A DNA stretch of 14,682 nt from positions 1 to 14,682 of the forward strand of contig JBBIJH010000059.1 in the NCBI GenBank assembly GCA_037446075.1, given 5' to 3'. Origin of the DNA: JBBIJH01 sp037446075. GTDB lineage: Bacteria; Bacteroidota; Ignavibacteria; UBA10030; JAHEZR01. Positions 1-6,600 of the stretch are shown in pieces. How positions within the stretch are numbered: position 1 is the first letter of the stretch; each line of letters opens with the position of its first letter. Below the pieces are notes generated by a model, which was not told where the DNA came from, searched no databases, and saw nothing but the letters and a program-made list of their open reading frames with translations. Made by a program: the position numbers and the translations under genes.

Positions 1-51
1 AGTCACAGCCTTCCAAGCTGTTGGTCGCGGGTTCGAGTCCCGTCTCCCGCT
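1..51 (+). tRNA. tRNA-Gly (anticodon TCC), 5' part outside window
   Basis: The 3' two-thirds of a glycine tRNA is visible. The anticodon stem ACAGC/GCTGT (5-9 with 17-21) encloses the loop CTTCCAA, so the anticodon is TCC at 12-14, which reads GGA and GGG. The T arm is GCGGG-TTCGAGT-CCCGT (27-43) and the acceptor 3' strand is CTCCCGC (44-50). The discriminator base is T51, the usual glycine identity base in bacteria. The next bases are CAA, so the CCA tail is not encoded and must be added enzymatically. The D arm is cut by the left edge of the window. It is probably co-transcribed with the following tRNA-Thr, which lies 30 bases downstream. Confidence 0.95.
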
Positions 52-81
52 CAATCCTCTCGAAGTCGGGCTGAGAAGGGC

Positions 82-154
82 GCCATCGTAGCTCAGTTGG
101 TAGAGCACGTCCTTGGTAAGGACGGGGTCACCGGTTCAATCCCGGTCGATGGCT
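82..154 (+). tRNA. tRNA-Thr (anticodon GGT)
   Basis: This is a complete cloverleaf. The acceptor stem GCCATCG/CGATGGC (82-88 with 147-153) is perfect. The D arm is GCTC-AGTTGGTA-GAGC (91-106). The anticodon arm is CGTCC-TTGGTAA-GGACG (108-124), with anticodon GGT at 115-117 reading ACC and ACU. The variable loop is GGGTC and the T arm is ACCGG-TTCAATC-CCGGT (130-146). The discriminator is T154, followed by CAT, so CCA is not encoded. In many bacteria this tRNA directly precedes tuf; here it precedes rpmG. Confidence 0.97.
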
Positions 155-197
155 CATGTGTCTGAAGAAAAGATCTTGATCAGAGGTTTCCCATACC

Positions 198-347
198 ATG
201 CGCGAGATTATCACACTGGAATGTACTGAGTGCAAGCGGCGAAACTTCTCAAGCACGAAGAACAAGAAGAAACAGTCGGGGCGCGTGGAGTATAAGAAGT
301 ACTGCCGTTGGTGCAACAAGCACACAATCCACAAAGAATCTAAGTGA
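198..347 (+). CDS. rpmG: Large-subunit ribosomal protein bL33, zinc-binding form
   Basis: This 49-residue protein begins MREIITLECTECKRRNF and ends with KHTIHKESK, which is typical of bL33. Two CxxC pairs (C9/C12 and C36/C39) form the zinc ribbon, so it is the zinc-containing (C+) form and not the cysteine-free type. Small, strongly basic L33 sits in the 50S subunit near the E site. The ATG at 198 gives the family's normal start and length; AGAGG at 182-186 is a weak, rather distant ribosome binding site. The gene lies between tRNA-Thr and tRNA-Trp, so the transcript probably has to be processed out of a mixed tRNA/mRNA precursor. An rpmG next to secE is common in bacteria. The identification is firm; the reading frame is simply short. 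Confidence 0.95.
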   Translation: MREIITLECTECKRRNFSSTKNKKKQSGRVEYKKYCRWCNKHTIHKESK

Positions 348-372
348 GCAATTACGCCCGCGTCAAGGACCT

Positions 373-445
<73 letters not shown>

Positions 446-638
446 CGAGGGAAAGGAAACCAGCGAGTGTGTGACGGCAGCAGGCGCCGGCCCACTTAAG
501 TTGGGAGAACCTTAGTGGGCAAGCCGAATCTCTCGTGGCGAAAGAATATTGCACTTCGATTGAAATTTGCGGAGAACTAGCAGAGGGTGGTGGAGCGGCT
601 TGATTTTGCTTTCATAGGAGGAGAGAAGATATTTCCGG
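446..638 (+). other. Non-coding gap between tRNA-Trp and secE (leader region)
   Basis: This is the longest gap in the window, 193 bases. It holds a strong stem-loop (listed separately) and, just before secE, AGGAGG at 616-621. An open frame over 587-784 overlaps secE out of frame and has no family resemblance, so I do not treat it as a gene. I do not see a convincing promoter: TTGCAC at 549-554 has no matching -10 element at the right spacing, and a Bacteroidota-like GAAATTTG at 562-569 lacks its upstream TTG at the usual distance. The region is probably the leader of the secE-nusG transcript or a processed spacer. Confidence 0.6.
490..520 (+). promoter_or_regulatory. Stem-loop upstream of secE
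   Basis: GCCCACTTAAG (490-500) pairs with CTTAGTGGGC (511-520) through ten base pairs with one bulged T; the loop is TTGGGAGAAC. A further GGC/GCC pairing (483-485 with 523-525) could extend it across a small internal loop. No T-tract follows, so it does not look like an intrinsic terminator. It could be a processing site separating tRNA-Trp from the mRNA, or a regulatory leader. The pairing is seen directly; the role is inferred. Confidence 0.55.
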
Positions 639-821
639 ATGAAAGAAAAGATCATCTCATTTTTCGCGGAAGTCTACAAGGAATTGGCAAAGGTCACGTG
701 GCCAAAGAAGGAGGAACTTCAGGAATCGACTATCATCGTCTTAGTCGTCTGCTTGATTATCGCACTCTTCATCTACCTTGTTGATACGGTCGTGAGTAAA
801 GCGCTCAGCGCAATTCTATAA
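639..821 (+). CDS. secE: Preprotein translocase subunit SecE
   Basis: This 60-residue protein has the normal length of the single-span SecE found outside the Enterobacteria. It has an amphipathic N-terminal helix, the conserved KVTWPKKEEL segment (residues 18-27) and one membrane helix at about residues 31-49 (rich in I, V, L). SecE clamps SecY in the SecYEG channel in the inner membrane and is essential. The ATG at 639 gives the correct family start. The best Shine-Dalgarno-like sequence, AGGAGG at 616-621, lies 17 bases upstream, which is unusually far; GAGAGAAG lies closer but is weak. nusG starts 6 bases after the stop, as expected for the secE-nusG pair. Confidence 0.96.
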   Translation: MKEKIISFFAEVYKELAKVTWPKKEELQESTIIVLVVCLIIALFIYLVDTVVSKALSAIL

Positions 822-827
822 TCTCTG

Positions 828-1379
828 ATGGGAGCGATCCTCAACGTGGGAAAAAAGTGGTATGTAGTTCGGACTTACTCTGGGCATGAGAATAAGGTAA
901 AGGCATACCTGGAGAATGAAGTGGCGCTGCAGGGGCTGGGCGAAAAGATTAGTAGCGTACTCGTTCCCTCGGAAAAGGTCTTCGAAGTGAAGGATGGGAA
1001 AAAGAGGAGCCGCACAAAAACCTTTTTCCCGGGTTATATTCTCGTGGAGGCGGAACTGGATGAAAAGATCAAGCATCTCATTCTCAATACACCCTCTGTG
1101 ATGAGTTTTGTCGGGCCCCGCGGGAACCCAGTCCCTTTGCGGCATGATGAAGTCAGGCGCCTCATAGGGAAGATAGAGGAGAAAAAAGATGTAGAGGTGC
1201 TGGAGGTGCCGTTCCGCATCGGCGATGCTGTGAAAGTTATTGATGGCCCGTTTAATAACTTCTCGGGCTTTGTACAAGAAGTGAATGAGGAAAAGCTCAA
1301 GCTCAAAGTGATGGTGAGTATTTTCGGACGGAAGACGCCAATCGAGCTCGACTTTACTCAGGTCGAACTGGAAAAGTAG
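828..1379 (+). CDS. nusG: Transcription elongation/antitermination factor NusG
   Basis: NusG binds the clamp helices of RNA polymerase beta', suppresses pausing and links transcription to Rho or to the ribosome. The NGN domain runs from about residue 10 (KKWYVVRTYSGHENKVKAY) to about 112 and includes the conserved FFPGYILVE (residues 67-74 area). A linker leads to the C-terminal KOW domain (about 127-183, with FRIGDAVKVIDGPFNNFSG). The length of 183 residues is normal, with no extra domain. The ATG at 828 follows the secE stop by 6 bases but has no Shine-Dalgarno sequence. A GTG at 846 preceded by GGGAG (830-834) would give a 177-residue protein starting just before the conserved KKWYVV and is a credible alternative. 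Confidence 0.96.
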   Translation: MGAILNVGKKWYVVRTYSGHENKVKAYLENEVALQGLGEKISSVLVPSEKVFEVKDGKKRSRTKTFFPGYILVEAELDEKIKHLILNTPSVMSFVGPRGNPVPLRHDEVRRLIGKIEEKKDVEVLEVPFRIGDAVKVIDGPFNNFSGFVQEVNEEKLKLKVMVSIFGRKTPIELDFTQVELEK

Positions 1380-1401
1380 CTAGACGGAAGGAAAGGAAGC
1401 A

Positions 1402-1827
1402 ATGGCGAAAAAGGTCGTCGGTTACATCAAGCTGCAAATCCCGGCAGGTCAAGCGAACCCCGCCCCTCCCGTCGGCCCGGCTCTTGGGCAGAAGGGTGTG
1501 AACATCATGGAGTTCTGCAAGCAGTTCAATGCGAAGACGGCAGACAGGCAAGGGCTGATTATCCCGGTCATCATCACTGTCTACAATGATAAATCTTTCA
1601 CGTTTGTGACGAAGACACCGCCCGCATCAGTCCTGCTAGCGAAGGCCGCCAAGCTGGAGAAAGGATCGGCCGAACCGAACCGTTTGAAAGTGGGGAAAGT
1701 CACAAGGGCGCAGTTGAGAGAAATCGCCGAGATGAAAATGGCCGACCTCAACACGGATAACCTCGACGCCGCGATGAGGATGATCGCTGGCACCGCCCGA
1801 AGTATGGGGATTACAGTCGAAGGATAA
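1402..1827 (+). CDS. rplK: Large-subunit ribosomal protein uL11
   Basis: At 141 residues this has the standard uL11 length. The N-terminal domain contains the conserved PAGQANPAPPVGPALGQKGV (residues 14-33), the linker is near residues 70-75 (VTKTPPAS), and the C-terminal RNA-binding domain ends with MIAGTARSMGI. uL11 binds the GTPase-associated centre of 23S rRNA, with L10 and L12, and is contacted by EF-G. The ATG at 1402 is preceded by two AAGGA sequences (1388-1392 and 1393-1397), the first at good spacing. It lies 22 bases after nusG and 26 before rplA, in the classic nusG-rplKAJL order. Confidence 0.98.
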   Translation: MAKKVVGYIKLQIPAGQANPAPPVGPALGQKGVNIMEFCKQFNAKTADRQGLIIPVIITVYNDKSFTFVTKTPPASVLLAKAAKLEKGSAEPNRLKVGKVTRAQLREIAEMKMADLNTDNLDAAMRMIAGTARSMGITVEG

Positions 1828-1853
1828 ATTCATACACGATTCTCCTTTCAGGC

Positions 1854-2549
1854 ATGAAGCGCAGCAAACGCTATCGGCAACTTCTGACACAGTACGACAA
1901 GTCCAAACACTATAGTATAGAGGAGGCTGTCGAGAAACTCAAAGCCACGGCAACGGCGAAATTCAACGAATCTGTCGACATCGCCGTACGGCTCGGAGTC
2001 GACCCGAAGAAGGCTGACCAAGCGGTGCGAGGGACGGTCTCACTGCCGTATGGAATTGGAAAAGAAGTGAGGGTCCTCGTACTGGCGAAGCCTCCGAAAG
2101 ACGAGGAAGCAAGAGCAGCAGGGGCCGACTATGCTGGGTTTGCAGATTACGTGGAGAAAATCAAGCAGGGCTGGGCTGATATTGATGTCATCATTGCAAC
2201 GCCTGACGTGATGGGTGAGGTTGGAAAACTTGGCAAGATCCTTGGGCCACGCGGGTTGATGCCTAACCCGAAGAGCGGCACGGTCACTGCGGAGGTGTCG
2301 AAGGCTGTGAAGGAGGTAAAGGCTGGGAAAATCGAATTTCGCGTCGATAAAGCTAGCATCCTTCACGCAACGGTGGGGAAAGCGCAGTTCGAGAAAGAAA
2401 AGCTTGTCGAGAATATCCAGGCCTTCATTTCCACAGTTCTCCGCTTGAAGCCACCGACGGCAAAGGGCCAGTACATCAAGAGCGTTACGCTTTCAAGTAC
2501 GATGGGGCCTGGGATCCGGATCGATAAGGGTGCAGTAGCTACACTGTAA
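1854..2549 (+). CDS. rplA: Large-subunit ribosomal protein uL1
   Basis: At 231 residues this has the normal uL1 length. The family signature is present at about residues 111-145 (DVIIATPDVMGEVGKLGKIL, then GPRGLMPNPKSGTVT). Domain I is formed by the N- and C-terminal parts (ending TLSSTMGPGIRID), with domain II inserted. uL1 forms the mobile L1 stalk that helps E-site tRNA leave, and in many bacteria represses its own operon by binding mRNA. The ATG at 1854 gives the typical start (MKRSKRY); I see no good Shine-Dalgarno sequence, so translation may be coupled to rplK. The short gap to rplK leaves little room for a standard L1 mRNA site there. Confidence 0.98.
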   Translation: MKRSKRYRQLLTQYDKSKHYSIEEAVEKLKATATAKFNESVDIAVRLGVDPKKADQAVRGTVSLPYGIGKEVRVLVLAKPPKDEEARAAGADYAGFADYVEKIKQGWADIDVIIATPDVMGEVGKLGKILGPRGLMPNPKSGTVTAEVSKAVKEVKAGKIEFRVDKASILHATVGKAQFEKEKLVENIQAFISTVLRLKPPTAKGQYIKSVTLSSTMGPGIRIDKGAVATL

Positions 2550-2580
2550 GCGGGGCGAAGATCTCTACTTGAAAGGAACT

Positions 2581-3108
2581 ATGAAGCGACAGGAAAAAGA
2601 ATCAATCGTCGCAGAGGTCAGTGAGAAAATCTCTCGCGCAAGGAGCATCTACCTGACTGATTTCACCGGTCTCACTGTTCAAGAGGCGAATGAGTTGCGT
2701 CGGGAGTTCCGAAAGTCCGGTGTAGACTACCGGGTTGTCAAGAATACCCTCGTTCGGAGAGCGCTCGGGAGTGTCGGCGGATATGACCGGATCGGGGGGA
2801 AACTCTCCGGTCCGACAGCGATCGCTCTAAGTTATGACGACCCGGTCTCCCCCGCGAAGGTAATCAAGAAGTTCATCGAGAAGTATGAAAAGCCGAAGGT
2901 GAAAGCCTGCATCGTCGAAAGCCAGATCTATGAGGGATCCAAACTCAACGAACTCGCAAAGCTGCCATCCCGAGGAGAGTTGATCGCTTCCATCCTCGGA
3001 GCGGTGCAGAGCCCAATCGCGGGGATTATCGGAGCAGTCCAAGCTGTGGCGCGAGACCTTGTGATTGTTCTTCATGCCATCGAGGAAAAGAAAAAGGCAT
3101 CAGTATAA
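2581..3108 (+). CDS. rplJ: Large-subunit ribosomal protein uL10
   Basis: uL10 anchors the L12 dimers to the GTPase centre of the 50S subunit. From the ATG at 2581 it has 175 residues. The N-terminal globular domain shows the family pattern IYLTDFTGLTVQEANELRRE and YRVVKNTLVRRAL, and the C-terminal helix that carries L12 dimers ends near IEEKKKASV. I chose ATG 2581 because it gives a start (MKRQEKESIV) matching Chlorobi-type L10; a TTG at 2569 would add only MKGT and has no ribosome binding site. AAGGA at 2573-2577 precedes the ATG, though the spacing is short. The 31-base gap after rplA is too small for a full L10 leader structure. rplL follows, as always. Confidence 0.96.
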   Translation: MKRQEKESIVAEVSEKISRARSIYLTDFTGLTVQEANELRREFRKSGVDYRVVKNTLVRRALGSVGGYDRIGGKLSGPTAIALSYDDPVSPAKVIKKFIEKYEKPKVKACIVESQIYEGSKLNELAKLPSRGELIASILGAVQSPIAGIIGAVQAVARDLVIVLHAIEEKKKASV

Positions 3109-3162
3109 ACGCGAAAGGCTTTTTTTCACACGCACTCATAACAAAGAAGGAGAATTGAGAGA

Positions 3163-3546
3163 ATGTCAGCAGTCCAGGAGATAGTAGAAAAAATCGAGAG
3201 GCTTACCCTCCTTGAAGCGGCAGAACTTAAGAAGGCGCTCGAGGAGCGTTTTGGAGTCACCGCCGCTGCACCGATGGCGGTCGTCGGAGGACCCGTCGCT
3301 GCGGGTGCTCCTCCTGCGCAAGCGGCTGAAGAGAAAACGGAATTCTCCGTAATCTTGAAAAATGCGGGTGCTCAAAAGATCAACGTCATTAAGATTGTCC
3401 GTGCCGCCACCGGTCTCGGACTCAAGGAGGCAAAGGACCTTGTCGACGGAGCTCCCAAGCCCATCAAAGAAGCTCTTCCAAAAGAAGAAGCGGAGAAGCT
3501 AAAGAAAGAGCTGGAAGACGCTGGAGCTCAAGTGGAGTTGAAGTAA
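3163..3546 (+). CDS. rplL: Large-subunit ribosomal protein bL12 (L7/L12)
   Basis: This 127-residue acidic protein has the full L7/L12 plan. The N-terminal dimerisation domain spans about residues 1-32 (EIVEKIERLTLLEAAELKKA). A flexible Ala/Gly/Pro hinge covers about 33-56. The C-terminal domain covers about 57-127 with the factor-binding helix INVIKIVRAATGLGLKEAK (73-91). Dimers on uL10 recruit and activate EF-G, EF-Tu, IF2 and RF3. AAGGAGA at 3147-3153 is a clear ribosome binding site, among the best in the window, which suits a protein needed in several copies per ribosome. A stem-loop in the 69-base gap downstream may lower read-through into rpoB. Confidence 0.98.
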   Translation: MSAVQEIVEKIERLTLLEAAELKKALEERFGVTAAAPMAVVGGPVAAGAPPAQAAEEKTEFSVILKNAGAQKINVIKIVRAATGLGLKEAKDLVDGAPKPIKEALPKEEAEKLKKELEDAGAQVELK

Positions 3547-3560
3547 CGTCAGAATCGGTT

Positions 3561-3585
3561 TTTCAGTCTCAGTTTCAGACTGAAA
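3561..3585 (+). promoter_or_regulatory. Stem-loop between rplL and rpoB (possible attenuator or processing site)
   Basis: TTTCAGTCT (3561-3569) pairs perfectly with AGACTGAAA (3577-3585) around a 7-base loop. An alternative 6-bp hairpin, GTTTCA (3572-3577) with TGAAAC (3581-3586), shares the 3' strand, so the two cannot form together. No T-tract follows, so simple termination is unlikely. In E. coli the rplL-rpoB gap carries an attenuator and an RNase III site that set the ribosome/polymerase ratio; a similar role here is inference from position. Confidence 0.5.
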
Positions 3586-3615
3586 CGGTGATACCACGAA
3601 GGAGGGGACACGCCC

Positions 3616-6600
3616 TTGAAAAACCTAAGCGTCAGGAGTAATGGTTCTAACGGGAGGATCTCCTTTGCAAAGATCCCTGAGGTGATCGAATATCCCGATT
3701 TCCTCAACGTCCAGTTGGAATCATACGAGGCATTCTTGCAAGCGACCGTTCCACCCGCCAGGCGGAAAAGAAAAGGCTTGCAGGCTGTCTTCGAGATGAA
3801 TTTCCCGATCAGCGACGCTCGAGAGCATTATCTCCTCGAGTTCGTCGAGTACTACGTTGAAAAGCCGAAGTACTCTGTGACCGAATGCCAGGAGAGAGGG
3901 CTGACATACGCGGTGCCTCTGAAGGCCAAGCTTCGTCTTTCAACGAAGGCAAAGGACGGGAAAACCTACACAAACACTGTCGAGCAGGAGGTTTACCTCG
4001 GGAACCTTCCGTTCATGACGGACCGTGGCACCTTCATCATCAACGGAGCGGAGCGTGTGATCGTCAGTCAGCTACATCGATCTCCTGGAGTGTTTTTCAG
4101 TGAATCCATGCACCCGAACGGAACTCCAATCTATTCCGCCCGGATCATCCCCTTCCGAGGGTCGTGGGTTGAGTTCGCGACGGATATCAGCAATGTAATG
4201 TACGCCTATATCGACAGGAAGAAAAAGTTTCCCGTGACGACGCTTCTCCGTGCTCTCGGTTATTCTTCTGATGACGAGATCCTCGAGCTTTTCAATCTGG
4301 TCGAGGAGGTGGATGTGCATAAAGTGGATTTGAAGGAGTACCTCGATCGTGTCATCTGCAGTGATGTCGTTGACACAAAGACGGGGGAGATCTTCATCAC
4401 GAAAGATTCGAAGCTTACGGAAGACAATATCAAGAAGATCAAGCGGTCGAACGTCAAGAAGATTCGATTCCTGAAGCATGAAGGCGCCTCGGAGTCTTCC
4501 GTCATTGCCAACACGATTTCAAAGGATATTGCGCGGACTGAACAGGATGCGCTCGAAGCAATCTACCGGCAACTTCGTTCCGGCGAAGCTCCAGACCTCG
4601 ATACGGCGAAGAACCTGATCGAGCGCTTATTCTTTAACCCGAAGCGCTACGACCTTGGGGACGTCGGACGGTATCGACTGAATGCAAAACTGAATCTCAA
4701 CGTTCCTGCCCACATCACAACACTGACAAAAGAGGATGTGATCGCGATCATTAATTATCTTATCGGGCTCCAGCAAGGAACGAAGGTTGTGGATGATATT
4801 GACCACTTAGGGAATCGTCGTGTCCGGACGGTAGGGGAACAGCTCGCTACTCAGTTCAACATCGGGCTGGCCCGGATGGCACGGACAATCCGTGAGCGCA
4901 TGAACCTGCGTGACAGCGAGAACTTCAGTCCGCAGGATCTCATCAACGCCCGTACAATTACGAGTGTCATTAACGCATTCTTTGGGACGAACCAGCTTTC
5001 GCAATTCATGGATCAGACGAATCCGCTTGCAGAGCTTACCCACAAGCGTCGGATGAGCGCTTTGGGGCCTGGCGGATTGACTCGAGAACGGGCTGGGTTT
5101 GAAGTCCGTGACGTTCATTACACTCACTATGGGCGACTCTGTCCGATCGAAACACCGGAAGGTCCGAACATCGGGCTGATCTCATCTCTCTGCATCCACT
5201 CGCGCGTCAACGAGTTTGGATTTATCGAAACACCGTATCGCAAAGTAAAGAATGGTCGAGTGACGGACGAAATCGAATACCTGACGGCTGAGAAAGAGGA
5301 TGTCTACGTCATAGCACAGGCCAACGCAAAGCTCGACGAGAAAGGCCGGTTTGTCGATGAACGAGTAAAGGCTCGGATCAAGGGGGATTTTCCGGTGGTG
5401 AAGCCGGAGGAGGTGCAATACATGGACGTCGCCCCTAATCAAATCGTCAGTGCGGCGGCGGCGCTGATTCCCTTCCTTGAGCACGACGACGCAAACCGTG
5501 CTCTGATGGGTTCGAATATGCAGCGACAATCTGTCCCGCTATTGAGGCCGGAGAGGCCGTTAGTAGGCACCGGATTGGAAGACAAAGTTGCTCGCGACTC
5601 ACGTTCCCTGATCGTTGCCGAACGGAATGGCATCGTCGAATACGTCTCTGCCGATAAGATCGTCGTTCAGTATGACATCGATGAGACCAGTGTGGAAGCC
5701 CTCACCAGCTTCGATGAGAAACGGCGTGTGGAATATCCGTTGACGAAGTTTTTCCGCACGAATCAAGACACGTGTATTAACCAGAGACCCGTGGTCGCCG
5801 AGGGCCAGCGCTTCAAGAAAGGCGAAGTCCTGGCAGATGGGCCTGCGACGGACGGAGGCGAGTTGGCTTTGGGCCGGAATATCGTCGTGGCATTTATGCC
5901 CTGGAGAGGGTATAACTTTGAGGACGCGATCGTCATCAGCGAGCGGGTAGTTGCAGAGGATGTCTTTACTTCCGTCCACATCGAGGAGTTTGAGTTGCAA
6001 GTCCGGGATACGAAGCGGGGCGAGGAAGAACTGACCCGCGAGATTCCAAACGTCAGCGAAGAGGCCACGAAGAATCTCGATGAAAACGGAATTATCAGAG
6101 TCGGTGCCGAAGTTCGCGAAGGTGACATCCTAATTGGGAAGATCACTCCGAAAGGGGAGACAGATCCTACCCCGGAAGAGAAACTGCTCAAGGCTATCTT
6201 CGGGGAAAAAGCCGGTGATGTGAAGGATGCTTCGCTGAAAGCTCCTCCGGGAATGAAGGGCATCGTAATCAGTACGAAGCTTTTCAGCAGGAAGAAAAAG
6301 GATGCCGAAGCGCGAAAGGAAGATAAACGGAAGCTTGAGGTGCTTGACCGTCAGCGGCGCAAGGACCTGAACGAACTCTACGAGAAGCTCGGCAGGAAAC
6401 TCGACATGCTGCTTGCAGGCGAGAAGTCCGCAGGCATCCGAGACCTTGAGGGCAACATCGTTCTCCGGGCTGGGACTCAATTGAAAGAGGATAGCTTTCA
6501 GACAATGGAGAACCTCGAGAAACTCGATCCGAATCAAGACTGGGTCGATGACAAAAGGAAGAATTCTCTTGTCACAAAGATCTATCAGAACTATCGTGCC

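Noticed and set aside
549..577. TTGCAC and GAAATTTG as a promoter for secE
   Set aside because: No -10 element lies 16-18 bases after TTGCAC, and the Bacteroidota-type motif has one mismatch and no TTG at the usual distance upstream.
581..626. Segment GGTGGTGGAGCGG and following bases looking like part of a degenerate tRNA
   Set aside because: No acceptor, anticodon or T stem can be formed; the resemblance is superficial.
587..784. Open frame of 65 codons on the + strand upstream of and overlapping secE
   Set aside because: It overlaps secE out of frame, has no ribosome binding site and no family resemblance, whereas secE is clearly real.
2569..2580. TTG at 2569 as the start of rplJ
   Set aside because: It adds only four residues without family support and has no Shine-Dalgarno sequence; ATG 2581 matches the family start.
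3109..3126. Run of seven T after rplJ, resembling a terminator tail
   Set aside because: There is no stable hairpin immediately before it; the nearest (ATGCC with GGCAT, around 3074-3100) is weak and about 20 bases away. rplL must be expressed with rplJ.
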